Notes: generated from the sequence alone by a model not told the origin. Shown: positions 28,132 to 36,558, counted from the stretch's first letter. The stretch is DNA of 64,000 nt from Micromonospora aurantiaca ATCC 27029 (GCF_000145235.1 NC_014391.1:2798001-2862000); one strand, 5' to 3'. Numbers and translations: made by a program.

Positions 28132-29481
28132 ATGGTCGCCGCAGACACGACGAAGCCAGAGGTGCCGGTGCTGCCCGGCCGGTTGCCCATAGCCGGGCAC
28201 GCACCGCTGCTGATGAGCCAGGGACTCCGGCTGATGGAGCGCGCCCGGGACACCGCGCCGGTGGTCCGGATCTACCTCGGCCGCAAACCGGTCTACGTGG
28301 TCAACGACGCCGACCTGCTGCGCCGCGTGCTGGTTACCGACGCCCCGGCCTTCGCCGGCAAGGGCCCTCTGGTCGAGAAGGCGAAGCTCGTGCTCGGCAA
28401 CGGCATCTCGTGCTCGACCGGCGACTTCAACCACCGCCAGCGCCGCCTCATGCAGCCCGCGTTCCACAAGGAACGCGTCGCGGGTTACGTCGACGTCATG
28501 CGCGCCATCGCCGGCGAGCGGATCGCCGGCTGGCGCGACGGCGACCGGATCGTGATGGAACAGGAGATGCGCGAGATCGCCCTCACCGTCGCGGCGAAGG
28601 CGCTGTTCGCCTCCGACATCGGGCGCGAGGCGGTCGAGGAGTTCCGCACGTCGATCCCGATCGCGGTGAGCGGCGTGGCCGTCCGCACCATGATGCCGGC
28701 CCTCGCGGCCCTTCCCACCCCGGGCAACCGCCGCTTCGACCGGGCGCTGCACCGGCTGCACCAGATCATCGACCGGATGATCCAGGCGTACCGGCGCGAC
28801 GGTGTCGACCACGGGGACGTGCTGTCGATGCTGCTCGCGGCCCGCGACGAGGAGACCGGCGAGCCGATGCCGGACCTGCAGGTCCACGCCGAGGTGATGA
28901 CCATCGCCACCGCAGCGACCGAGACCACGAACGGTGCCCTGGTGTGGGCGGCGTACGAGCTGGGCCAGCGGGAGGACGTCGAGCGCCGGCTGCACGAGGA
29001 GCTGACGGACGTGCTCAGCGACCGGCCGGTCACCGCGGCCGACCTGCCGAAGCTCGAGTACACCCGGCGCTTCCTCAGCGAGGTGCTGCGGCTGTACGCG
29101 ATGTGGGTGCTGACCCGCCAGACGACCCGGGCCGTCGAACTCGGCGGGTACGCCCTGCCGGCCGGCGCGACCATCATGTTCAGCCCGCAGGCGATCCACC
29201 GCGACCCCCGGATCTACCGCGATCCGCTCCGGTTCGACCCGGACCGGTGGCTGCCGGAACGTGCGGCAGAGGTGCCCCGCAACGCGTTCCTGCCGTTCGG
29301 TTCCGGCCGCTACATCTGCATCGGCGAGCAGTTCGCCATGACCGAGATGCTCGTCGTGTTCGCCACGCTCGTCCGCCGGCTGCGCCTGCGGCCCGTGCCC
29401 GGTCACGTCGTGAAGCCGTCGGTCGCCAAGGGCGGCCTGCCCAACAGCCTGCCCATGGTCGTCGAGTCACGCCGCACGTGA
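28132..29481 (+). CDS. Cytochrome P450
   Basis: 449 aa, ATG with GGGGAGG upstream. I-helix oxygen-binding motif TAATETT, ExxR in SEVLRLY, and heme loop FGSGRYICIG with the Cys ligand. The length and the KPVYVVNDADLLRRVL opening resemble class I bacterial P450s. First gene of a P450-MFS-SDR operon behind two PadR-type palindromes. It could tailor the enediyne or detoxify a related molecule; control together with the exporter suggests the latter is possible. Confidence 0.94.
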   Translation: MVAADTTKPEVPVLPGRLPIAGHAPLLMSQGLRLMERARDTAPVVRIYLGRKPVYVVNDADLLRRVLVTDAPAFAGKGPLVEKAKLVLGNGISCSTGDFNHRQRRLMQPAFHKERVAGYVDVMRAIAGERIAGWRDGDRIVMEQEMREIALTVAAKALFASDIGREAVEEFRTSIPIAVSGVAVRTMMPALAALPTPGNRRFDRALHRLHQIIDRMIQAYRRDGVDHGDVLSMLLAARDEETGEPMPDLQVHAEVMTIATAATETTNGALVWAAYELGQREDVERRLHEELTDVLSDRPVTAADLPKLEYTRRFLSEVLRLYAMWVLTRQTTRAVELGGYALPAGATIMFSPQAIHRDPRIYRDPLRFDPDRWLPERAAEVPRNAFLPFGSGRYICIGEQFAMTEMLVVFATLVRRLRLRPVPGHVVKPSVAKGGLPNSLPMVVESRRT

Positions 29482-29509
29482 GACGTCGTGCACTAACCCA
29501 GGAGGAGAC

Positions 29510-30982
29510 ATGGCCGTTGCGGCCGATGAGCCCCGTTCACCCGTACGCCGGCGCTGGTGGGCGCTGACACTGCTCTGCTTCGTGCAGTTCATGCTGGTCG
29601 TGGACGACACGGTGGTGAACGTCGCGCTGCCGTCCATCCGCGAGGACCTCGGTTACTCGGCCACCGGCCTGGCCTGGGTCGTCAACGGCTACCTGCTGGC
29701 CTTCGGCGGCCTGATCCTGCTCGGTGGACGTGCCGGGGACCTGGTCGGGCACCGTCGGGTGTTCCTCGCCGGTGTGGCCGTCTTCGCCGTGGCGTCGCTC
29801 GCCTGCGGCGTCGCGCAGGAGCCCTGGCAGTTGGTGGCGGCACGGTTCCTCCAGGGCGTCGGCGGCGCGCTGGCCTCGCCGACCGCGCTCGCCCTGATCA
29901 CCCTGATCTTCGCGGAGGGCGCGGAGCGGGCCAAGGCCATCGGCCTCTGGGGCGGCATCGCCGCCCTCGGCGGAATCGTCGGCTACGTGCTGTCCGGTCT
30001 GCTCACCGACCTGGTCTCCTGGCGGCTGGTCTTCCTGATCAACCTGCCGGTGGCGGTCGTCGTGCTTGCGCTGGTGCCGGCACTGGTTCCGCCCGCCGCG
30101 ACGGCCGCTCGCCAACGGGTCGACATCCCGGGCGCGGTCACCGCCACGGTCGGCCTGGCCGCCCTGGTGTTCGCGCTGCTGGAGGCGCCCGGCGCCGGCT
30201 GGGGCAGCCCTCGCGCGCTCGTTCCGCTGGCGGTGGCCGTGGTGCTGCTCGCGGCGTTCGTGCTCCAGGAACGCAGGGTCGCGTACCCGCTCGTGCCGTT
30301 GCGGTTCTTCGCCAACCGCACGCGCAGCGCGGCGAACGGCACCATGATGCTCTTCACCACCGGCCTGTTCGCGATGTTCTTCCTGCTCACCCTGCACGTC
30401 CAGGAGCGCCTGGGCTGGTCGCCGCTGCAGACCGGCCTGGCGTACGTACCAATGGCCGTGTGCCTGCTGATCGGCATCTCGCTCTCGCAGCGCCTGGTCG
30501 GGCGCCTCGGCCCCCGGCCGGTGCTGCTCGTGGGACCGCTGCTCACCGCGGCCGGACTGCTCTACCTGTCCTGGATCGACGGGACCGAACGCTACCTGCC
30601 GGACATCCTGCCCGGCATGGTGCTCGTCGCGCTGGGCGCCGGGCTCGCCGTGCCGGTCCTCGCCACCGCCGCGATGTCCGCCACCACCGCCGAGGACGCC
30701 GGCCTCGGCTCGGGGATGCTGACCGTCGCCCAGCAGATCGGCGGTGCCGTCGGCCTGGCGCTGCTGGTCAGTCTCGCGGGGCTGAGGTCGCGGCAGATGG
30801 TCTCCGACGGCGCCGGCGAGGACGCCGCCGCCATCGGCGGCACGGTGCTCGCCTTCCAGGTCGCGGCCGTGATCCTCGTCGCCGCCGCGCTGCTCACCCT
30901 CGTCATCCGGCCGCCGCGACCCGCCGCGTCGCCGGACCGGACCGACAGCCCGGACCACACGTCGATCGGAGTGCCGTCATGA
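29510..30982 (+). CDS. MFS drug exporter, DHA2 (EmrB/QacA) family, 14 membrane helices
   Basis: 490 aa, ATG with AGGAGG upstream. Motif D1-like QFMLVVDDTVVNVALPS in helix 1, motif A GGRAGDLVGHRRVF after helix 2 and motif C-like GGIVGYVLSGLL fit the 14-helix drug:proton antiporters. It lies between the P450 and the SDR (ATGA overlap with the latter). Most likely the enediyne efflux pump, induced through the PadR-type operators. Confidence 0.95.
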   Translation: MAVAADEPRSPVRRRWWALTLLCFVQFMLVVDDTVVNVALPSIREDLGYSATGLAWVVNGYLLAFGGLILLGGRAGDLVGHRRVFLAGVAVFAVASLACGVAQEPWQLVAARFLQGVGGALASPTALALITLIFAEGAERAKAIGLWGGIAALGGIVGYVLSGLLTDLVSWRLVFLINLPVAVVVLALVPALVPPAATAARQRVDIPGAVTATVGLAALVFALLEAPGAGWGSPRALVPLAVAVVLLAAFVLQERRVAYPLVPLRFFANRTRSAANGTMMLFTTGLFAMFFLLTLHVQERLGWSPLQTGLAYVPMAVCLLIGISLSQRLVGRLGPRPVLLVGPLLTAAGLLYLSWIDGTERYLPDILPGMVLVALGAGLAVPVLATAAMSATTAEDAGLGSGMLTVAQQIGGAVGLALLVSLAGLRSRQMVSDGAGEDAAAIGGTVLAFQVAAVILVAAALLTLVIRPPRPAASPDRTDSPDHTSIGVPS

Positions 30983-31728
30983 ACCGTCTCGAGGGAAGAG
31001 TAGCGCTGGTCACCGGCTCCACCTCCGGCATCGGCCGGGCCATCGCCGCGGGATACGCGGCCGAGGGCGCCACCGTGGTCGTGCACGGCCGGGACAAGGA
31101 ACGCGCCGACGCCGTGGTCGAGCGGATCTCGGCCGCCGGAGGGCGGGCCGAGGCGGTCCTCGCGGACCTGTCCCGGCCCGGTGAGGCCGGCCGGCTGGTG
31201 CGGGCGGTGCTGGACAGCCACGGCGGGGTCGACGTCGTCGTGAACAACGCCGGCGTGATGAGCATGGGCACCGCCGGCCAGGTGACCGAGGAGAACGTCG
31301 ACGAGGTCCTGGCGATCAACTTCAAGGCGCCGCTGTTCGTCACCCGGGCCGCTCTGCCGTCCCTCGTGGAGCGCGGCGGGTCGGTCGTCAACGTGACCAC
31401 CGCGGGCGCCCACCGGGGCTCTCCGGGCGGTGCGGTGTACGCCGCCGCGAAGGCGGCGCTGCACATGCTGACGGTGAGCTGGGCCGCCGAGTTCGCCCCG
31501 CAGGGCGTACGGGTCAACGAGCTGATCCCCGGAGCGACCCGGACGCCGATGATGGAGCCGCTCCTGCAGGCCCCCGAGGTCCAGGCCATGCTGGCCCAGC
31601 GGATCCCGATCGGCCGGGTGGCGGAGCCGGAGGACCTGGTCGGCGCGGCCGTCTTCCTCGCCTCGGCCGAGGCGAGCTACGTGACCGGCGCGGTGCTCGC
31701 CGTGGACGGCGGCTTCCTCGCCGGCTGA
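30979..31728 (+). CDS. Short-chain dehydrogenase/reductase
   Basis: 249 aa. Cofactor motif TGSTSGIG, NNAGV, catalytic YAAAK, and the C-terminal SYVTGAVLAVDGG are standard for classical SDRs. The usual catalytic Ser position reads VTTAGA, a Thr replacement. HGRDKER after the second strand favours NADPH. Starts inside the stop of the exporter gene, so co-translated with it. The substrate is unknown. Confidence 0.92.
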   Translation: MNRLEGRVALVTGSTSGIGRAIAAGYAAEGATVVVHGRDKERADAVVERISAAGGRAEAVLADLSRPGEAGRLVRAVLDSHGGVDVVVNNAGVMSMGTAGQVTEENVDEVLAINFKAPLFVTRAALPSLVERGGSVVNVTTAGAHRGSPGGAVYAAAKAALHMLTVSWAAEFAPQGVRVNELIPGATRTPMMEPLLQAPEVQAMLAQRIPIGRVAEPEDLVGAAVFLASAEASYVTGAVLAVDGGFLAG

Positions 31729-31763
31729 GCGGCCGGGCGCTTCCGCGGCTGCGTGGCGGATCC

Positions 31764-31806
31764 GCAAGCCGGGAGAAGACCCCGGCACCCGACGGTGGCT
31801 ATCAAT
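31764..31806 (+). promoter_or_regulatory. Cluster promoter: GCAAG-N4-GAGAAGACC, spacer 18, TATCAAT
   Basis: GCAAG at 31764-31768, AAGACC at 31776-31781, TATCAAT at 31800-31806, 60 bases before the heme peroxidase start. A member of the repeated promoter family. Confidence 0.55.
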
Positions 31807-31807
31807 G

Positions 31808-31842
31808 GCGAAGGGGCGCGACCAGGTGTCGCGCCCCTTCGC
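31808..31842. terminator. Perfect 15-bp hairpin between SDR and heme peroxidase
   Basis: Stem 31808-31822 with 31828-31842 and a CAGGT loop, no T-tract. It could end the P450-MFS-SDR transcript. Because the promoter-like boxes end two bases before it, it may also sit at the very 5' end of the peroxidase mRNA. Confidence 0.6.
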
Positions 31843-31865
31843 GTCAGCCTCATGAAGGGACTGCC

Positions 31866-33353
31866 ATGCGTCACGGCGTCACACAGCACCGCGGCCTCCA
31901 CGTTCCCCCGGGGAACACCGCACAGCACGGCCGGTTCGGCCGGATGTTTCCCAACCTGCCGCCCCGTCGCCCGACCGGCCTGCCGCTGGCCGAGGAGTAC
32001 GGGCTTCCGGGAGGCCGGCTGGACGCTGGGGAGATCACCCCGGACAAGCTCGGCCCGGTCGACACCGGCTTCGTCTACCTCGCCCAGTTCATCGACCACA
32101 ACATCACCTTCGACCCCACCACCGTCCTGAACCAGCAGGTCGACCCGGAGGCCATCCAGGCGTTCCGGCCGCCGCGGCTCGACCTCGACGCGCTCTACGG
32201 CGCCGGGCCGACAGTCGACCCCTACCTCTACGACCAGGCGTCGCACGGCACCAAACTGGTACTCGGGCCGGGCGGTACCGACTTCGCGCGGACCGCCGAG
32301 GGGGTGCCGCTGATCGGGGACCCGCGCAACGACGAGAACATGCTGATCGCCCACATCCACCTCGCGTTCATCAAGTTCCACAACCGCGTGGTGGACGGGC
32401 TGGCCGACGGCAGCCTCACCGACGCGGTCGGCGACCGGGTCCGGTCACGACCGGCGGCCCCGGGTGACGCGCCGGCCGGCCGGCTCGACGATCTGCTCTC
32501 CCTCGACAACTACTACAACGAACTCACCTACAAGGCACAGCAGCTGGTCCGCTGGCACTTCCAGTGGATCGTGGTGCACGAGTACCTGCCGCTCTTCGTC
32601 GGGCAGCACATCGTCGACGACATCTTCGAGAACGGCCTGCGCTTCTACGATCCCCGTCCGGTGCCGTACATCCCGGTGGAGTTCGCGGTCGCCGCGTTCC
32701 GGGTGATGCACTCGACGATCCTGCCCCGCTACCAGATCAACGAGAAGTTCAGCGCGCCGCTGTTCCCGGCCGACCGGAACGCGCCCCCGAGCCCGCGGGC
32801 GGACCTGCGGGGCGGGCGGATCCTGCCCGAGCACTCGATCGACTGGTCGCTGTTCTTCCGGACCGACCCGAACCGGGTGCCCCAGCGGGCCAAGGCGTTC
32901 GGCGCCTCGCTCACGTCGGCGCTGCTCAACCTGCCGGTGAGCGCGGTGCCGGGAGCGAAGGAGGGCGCGCTCGCGAAGTCGCTCGGCTCGCTGGCCGTGC
33001 GGAACATGCTGCGCAGCGAGGCGCAGCAGCTGCCGTCGGGCCAGGACGTCGCACGCGCCATGGGAGAGGTGCCGCTCTCCGACGAGCTGCTGGACTTCGA
33101 CGGTCCCGCCTACCTCTGGTACTACATCCTGAAGGAGGCGGAGGTGCTCACCGGCGGGCACCGGCTCGGCCCGGTCGGCGGGCGGCTGGTGGCGGAGGTG
33201 TTGCTGGGAATCCTGAAGGGAGACCCGATGTCGTACTGCTCCGCCTACCCCGCCTGGCGACCCACTCTGGCCGGTCAGAACGGTGTCTTCGGCATGGTGG
33301 AACTGCTCCGGTTCGCCGGTCTGGTGCCGGCTGGGCGCGGCTCCGGAGATTGA
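31866..33353 (+). CDS. Heme peroxidase, animal (cyclooxygenase/myeloperoxidase) superfamily
   Basis: 495 aa, ATG with GAAGGGA upstream. The distal His lies in AQFIDHNITFD (His78) and the proximal His in FRVMHSTIL (His282). GDPRNDENMLIAHIHLAFIKF is the conserved superfamily core, and NYYNELTY-type sequence follows. No signal peptide, so cytoplasmic. Relatives oxidise halides, phenols or lipids through a heme ferryl species. In this cluster it could drive oxidative coupling or halogenation; the reaction is unknown. Its own promoter-like boxes tie it to the enediyne regulon. Confidence 0.92.
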   Translation: MRHGVTQHRGLHVPPGNTAQHGRFGRMFPNLPPRRPTGLPLAEEYGLPGGRLDAGEITPDKLGPVDTGFVYLAQFIDHNITFDPTTVLNQQVDPEAIQAFRPPRLDLDALYGAGPTVDPYLYDQASHGTKLVLGPGGTDFARTAEGVPLIGDPRNDENMLIAHIHLAFIKFHNRVVDGLADGSLTDAVGDRVRSRPAAPGDAPAGRLDDLLSLDNYYNELTYKAQQLVRWHFQWIVVHEYLPLFVGQHIVDDIFENGLRFYDPRPVPYIPVEFAVAAFRVMHSTILPRYQINEKFSAPLFPADRNAPPSPRADLRGGRILPEHSIDWSLFFRTDPNRVPQRAKAFGASLTSALLNLPVSAVPGAKEGALAKSLGSLAVRNMLRSEAQQLPSGQDVARAMGEVPLSDELLDFDGPAYLWYYILKEAEVLTGGHRLGPVGGRLVAEVLLGILKGDPMSYCSAYPAWRPTLAGQNGVFGMVELLRFAGLVPAGRGSGD

Positions 33354-33390
33354 CGGCCCGCCCACCCGTGTCCGGCTGGCGTGGATCGTG

Positions 33391-33431
33391 CGTCTCGTGC
33401 ACTATGACTGACAGTCATAGTGCACGAGACG
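33391..33431. promoter_or_regulatory. 41-bp perfect inverted repeat containing a PadR-type operator
   Basis: Two 19-bp arms (33391-33409 and 33413-33431) around a GAC spacer; the core is CTATGACT-GAC-AGTCATAG at 33402-33420. It lies 50 bases before the VOC gene. The longest and most symmetric copy of this operator in the window. Confidence 0.8.
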
Positions 33432-33480
33432 TGAGCGCCCGGCCCCGTCGGGTGCGGGGCGGATCAGACGGAGGTTCCCT

Positions 33481-33864
33481 GTGGAACGTGTGACGGGCAT
33501 CGGTGGTCTCTTCTTCCGGGTCAAGGACCCGACGGCGATGACGAAGTGGTACGTCGACCACCTCGGCCTCACGCCACCGCCCACTCCGGACGAGGACCGG
33601 GACTGGTGGCAGGAGCAGGGCCCCACCGTCTTCGCGCCGTACGGCGCCGACGTCGAGGAGGAGACCGGGCAGGCGGTACGGCTCAACTTCCGCGTCCGGG
33701 ACATGGCGGCGATGCTCGCGCAGCTGCGGGCCGCCGGCGTGGAGGTCAGCCCCGAGCCCGAGGACTATCCGGAAGGCCGGTTCGGCTGGGCGATCGACCC
33801 CGAAGGCAACCGGATCGAGCTGTGGGAGCCGGCCCCCGACCGGCTCAAGCCGCCGACGGGCTGA
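33481..33864 (+). CDS. VOC-fold protein, candidate drug-binding resistance protein
   Basis: 127 aa, GTG start at 33481 with GGAGG upstream. Opens with VTGIGGLFFRVKDPTAMTKWY and ends WAIDPEGNRIELWEP, giving the usual VOC metal-site Glu and DPEGN turn. Glyoxalase/bleomycin-resistance proteins include the TnmS proteins that sequester anthraquinone-fused enediynes. The PadR-type operator just upstream and the enediyne context make a similar role plausible. It could also be an ordinary small-molecule lyase. Confidence 0.87.
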   Translation: MERVTGIGGLFFRVKDPTAMTKWYVDHLGLTPPPTPDEDRDWWQEQGPTVFAPYGADVEEETGQAVRLNFRVRDMAAMLAQLRAAGVEVSPEPEDYPEGRFGWAIDPEGNRIELWEPAPDRLKPPTG

Positions 33865-33884
33865 CCGTCCGGGGACGCGACGAC

Positions 33885-33918
33885 GGGGTGGGGCCGCCGA
33901 GGGCCCCACCCCTGTTTT
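33885..33918. terminator. Rho-independent terminator between convergent genes
   Basis: 11-bp GC-rich stem (33885-33895 with 33902-33912), a six-base loop, then TGTTTT. Serves the VOC gene and, in reverse, the copper oxidase-like gene. Confidence 0.85.
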
Positions 33919-33942
33919 CGACCTCGGATCAGGCCGCCCGCC

Positions 33943-34974
33943 TCACGGCGAGGGCGGTGAGGTCCGGTACAGCCGGTTCGGAGTGTCGTCGAGGAAGTCG
34001 CGCGGGTCCAGCCGGAAGCCCGTGAAGCGGTAGGGCACGATCCGGTGTTCCTCGCCCGCCGTCCGCGGCTCGACGTGCTGCCGCAGCGCGTACCACAGGC
34101 TGACGTCGTTCTCCTCGCCCACCGAGGCGCCCGTCTCAGCCGCGTACCTCGAGGTCAGAACGCTGTCGTCGGTGCCGACCTCGTAGCCGTCGTCCAGGTT
34201 GCCCCGGTAGGGCGCGACCCAGAGGTCGGCGCTGCTGGTGCGGCCGTCCGGGCCGATGTTCGACCCCGGCAGCAGCTCGTAGGAACGGAGCAGGCCGTTG
34301 GGCTTGGGCGCCTCGCTCGCCACTCGCAGCCGGGAGCCGGGCTCCAGGGTGTGGGCGCCACGCGCCACGTTCTGCCACTGGGTCGCGGCGGCCCCGCCCC
34401 GGGTGCCGAGCTGGACGGTGTTCCCGCCGATCGTCGCCACGTCCGGGTCGAGCCGGTAGTAGTGGTGATGGGTGTGCGGCAGGCCCGCCACCGGGCCGGC
34501 GGCCGGCCGCCCGCCGACACCCACCGAGGCGGCGATGACGCCGTCCTCGAAGAGCTCCCAGCGGTGCACGTACTGGTAGTCACCGGCCTGGAACTTCGCC
34601 CAGAAGGCGACCTTCGCCGGCTCGATGCCGCTGGGGCCGTACCGCTCGACGTGGACCGCGCCGGTCGGATTGGCGGCGGCGTCGTACTGGCTGTCGTTGG
34701 TGGCGATCGCCGTCGGGGGCAGGTCGCTCCCGGCCGCGTTGGGCGCCGTGGGCAGCAGCGGCACCAGGGGCGACCCGCCGCCCCGGGCGCCGAGGCCGTT
34801 CTTGGCCACGCCGTGGGTCGGGCCGTGGTCGACCAGGGTGAAGGCCAGCTCGCCCCGGAACAGGACGGGTCGGCCGTCGAAGTGGGCGTGGGCGAGCCGC
34901 AGCCCGGTGCCCTGCATCGTGTTGATCGAGTATCCGAAGGTCCAGTTGGCGTGGGTGATGTAACCGCCAGGCAT
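33943..34974 (-). CDS. Copper amine oxidase catalytic-domain-like protein, stand-alone and truncated
   Basis: 343 aa, ATG with GAGGAG upstream. The sequence follows the C-terminal catalytic domain of copper amine oxidases: GLRLAHAHFDGRPVLFR, AGDYQYVHRWELFEDG, PHTHHHYYRLDPDV and SLWYALRQH...GFRLDPRDFLDDTP. Expected copper ligands are His167, His169 and His300. The tyrosine that normally becomes topaquinone would be Tyr133, but the family N-Y-D/E reads D-Y-Q, and I see no clear equivalent of the catalytic Asp. The usual N-terminal domains are absent; a separate gene 14 bases upstream supplies one. It may be a copper oxidase with altered cofactor chemistry. Confidence 0.8.
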   Translation of the reverse strand: MPGGYITHANWTFGYSINTMQGTGLRLAHAHFDGRPVLFRGELAFTLVDHGPTHGVAKNGLGARGGGSPLVPLLPTAPNAAGSDLPPTAIATNDSQYDAAANPTGAVHVERYGPSGIEPAKVAFWAKFQAGDYQYVHRWELFEDGVIAASVGVGGRPAAGPVAGLPHTHHHYYRLDPDVATIGGNTVQLGTRGGAAATQWQNVARGAHTLEPGSRLRVASEAPKPNGLLRSYELLPGSNIGPDGRTSSADLWVAPYRGNLDDGYEVGTDDSVLTSRYAAETGASVGEENDVSLWYALRQHVEPRTAGEEHRIVPYRFTGFRLDPRDFLDDTPNRLYRTSPPSP

Positions 34975-34988
34975 TGGTTGTCTCCTCG

Positions 34989-35633
34989 TCAGTTGTGGGG
35001 AGCCTGGGTCTGCGGCCCCGACGCGGTGCCCCGCGCCTCGTCGGTCGGGACGACCTCGCGGGTGCTCAGGTCGACCGCCGCCTGCCCGACCCGGGCCGGC
35101 GCGTCACCGCGGGACCAGAAGTAGAGCTGGAAGAGCCGGTGGCCGAAGCGGGGGTTCTCCTCGATCTGGGCCGCCCGGGCCGGCAGGGCCACCATGTCGA
35201 CCGGGCCGCGGGCACGCAGCGCCTCGTACCGGTCGTCGGTGACGACCAGCTCGTACGCCTCCTCCCGCTCCTCCGCGGTCAGCGCGGGCTGGATGCCCGG
35301 CCGTTCGACGATCGCCTCCACCACGCCGGCCCGCAGGTCCAGCACGGCGATGATGAGGACGCTGCGGTCGTAGTCGTAGATGACCGCCTCGGCGAGGCGG
35401 ACCGACACCTGGGCGTCGGCGACCTTCTGCTCCTCCTCGCGGAACTCGATGTCGATCAGCCGGTGCCGGTTGCCGCCCAGACGCTCGGCGACCAGGGGGT
35501 CGGCGTCGATGGCGGCGGCCACCCGGTCCTTGATCTGGCCGAGCAGGTCGAGGAAGACGGAGGTGGAACCAGGCTGGTCCTGGACCAGTTCGAGAAGTTG
35601 GCTGACTTCGTGGGAATGCAGCAGTGCAGGCAT
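34989..35633 (-). CDS. Copper amine oxidase N-domain-like protein (N2/N3), stand-alone
   Basis: 214 aa, ATG with GAGGAAGGA upstream. The middle resembles the small N-terminal alpha/beta domains of copper amine oxidases: RLIDIEFREEEQK, VIYDYDRSVLIIAVLDL, PGIQPALTAEEREEAYELV and the RLFQLYFWSRGD region. No catalytic residues. Encoded directly before the catalytic-domain-like gene on the same strand, so the two proteins probably assemble into a split oxidase. A paralogue lies at 47114-47761. The domain assignment is by pattern and less certain than for the catalytic half. Confidence 0.68.
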   Translation of the reverse strand: MPALLHSHEVSQLLELVQDQPGSTSVFLDLLGQIKDRVAAAIDADPLVAERLGGNRHRLIDIEFREEEQKVADAQVSVRLAEAVIYDYDRSVLIIAVLDLRAGVVEAIVERPGIQPALTAEEREEAYELVVTDDRYEALRARGPVDMVALPARAAQIEENPRFGHRLFQLYFWSRGDAPARVGQAAVDLSTREVVPTDEARGTASGPQTQAPHN

Positions 35634-35766
35634 TCTGTCCTTCCTCACAGTTGTGCGGCCGTGGGCGGGCGCTTCCCCAGGAAGATCGGCGGGGCCGCTC
35701 CTCAGCCGACTTGAAGAATCGTTTACCGATCTCCGTTCGGAGACGTGGCACACCGATCTCCATCCA

Positions 35767-35807
35767 TTGGTAGGTGCGCACCGCCCGTGCGGCTTCTTCC
35801 CCCTTGC
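35767..35807 (-). promoter_or_regulatory. Cluster promoter (leftward): GCAAG-N4-AAGAAGCCG, spacer 17, TACCAAT
   Basis: Read leftward: GCAAG from 35807, AAGCCG ending 35790, TACCAA at 35772-35767. It precedes the split copper oxidase operon and stands back to back with the SnoaL promoter at 35853. Confidence 0.55.
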
Positions 35808-35852
35808 TGCGCGGCCGTCCGCCGGCCGTCCGCGTCCGGCCCGCAAAGCGCG

Positions 35853-35893
35853 GCAAGCTGCGAGAAGTTCGATGACCGCGGCGGCCGTACGAA
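35853..35893 (+). promoter_or_regulatory. Cluster promoter: GCAAG-N4-GAGAAGTTC, spacer 17, TACGAAT
   Basis: GCAAG at 35853, AAGTTC at 35865-35870, TACGAA at 35888-35893, 33 bases before the SnoaL-like gene. It matches the site at 39743 at 17 of 19 positions. Confidence 0.6.
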
Positions 35894-35926
35894 TGGAGGA
35901 GCGGCACAGCAGAATAGGAGAGCCAC

Positions 35927-36547
35927 GTGAATGACCTGCGCGTGTTCGGCGAACAACTCCGGACGTTGCTCAGTGGGCTGCTGGGATTCGGGGACCCCGG
36001 CGCACCGGAGCGCAACAGCCGACTCATCCACCAGATTTTCGAGTGGTACAACCAGGGTGACCTCGACTCCATCGTGGAGAGCGTCACCGACGATTTCGAA
36101 CTGCACGACGTGCCGGCCGGGCAGATCTACCGCGGGCCGGACGGACTGCGCCGCTGGTTCTCGATCTCCAAGACCGCGCTGCCCGAGGCGCGGCTGTTCA
36201 TCACCAACCTGATCGCCGACGGCGAGAAGGTGGCCAGTGAGCACGCGGGCGGAGGTCTGCAGACCGGCCCGCTGGAGGTGCCGGGCGGCACTGTCCCGCC
36301 GACCAACCGGCTGGTGAAGGCCGAGGTGGCCGAGACCTTCGAGTTCCGGGACGGGCGGATCTTCCGGTGGCGCGTCTACTACGACGGTGCGGCGCTCGCC
36401 GCGCAGCTGCTGGGCCCCGAGGCGGGCGGGTCCTCCGCGCCCGCCGGGGGCCCGGCCACTGCGCCGCCGACGTCGGGCACCGCCGGCTCGTCCGCCGGCG
36501 CGGCGGCCTCCCGGCCGGCATCGGGTGGCGCATCCGCCCGGGACTGA
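35927..36547 (+). CDS. SnoaL-like (NTF2-fold) protein A with N-terminal helix and Ala/Gly/Ser tail
   Basis: 206 aa, GTG start with ATAGGAG upstream. Residues 30-155 form a SnoaL/NTF2-like alpha+beta barrel (LIHQIFEWYNQGDLDSIVES, FELHDVPAGQIYRGPDGLR, FEFRDGRIFRWRVYYD). Some relatives cyclise or hydroxylate polyketides; others only bind. An N-terminal segment VFGEQLRTLLSGLLGF precedes the fold, and a low-complexity tail of about 45 residues follows. A related protein at 48966-49541 shares the N-terminal FGxQL pattern. The precise role is unknown. Confidence 0.8.
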   Translation: MNDLRVFGEQLRTLLSGLLGFGDPGAPERNSRLIHQIFEWYNQGDLDSIVESVTDDFELHDVPAGQIYRGPDGLRRWFSISKTALPEARLFITNLIADGEKVASEHAGGGLQTGPLEVPGGTVPPTNRLVKAEVAETFEFRDGRIFRWRVYYDGAALAAQLLGPEAGGSSAPAGGPATAPPTSGTAGSSAGAAASRPASGGASARD

Positions 36548-36558
36548 CGCCGGACCCG

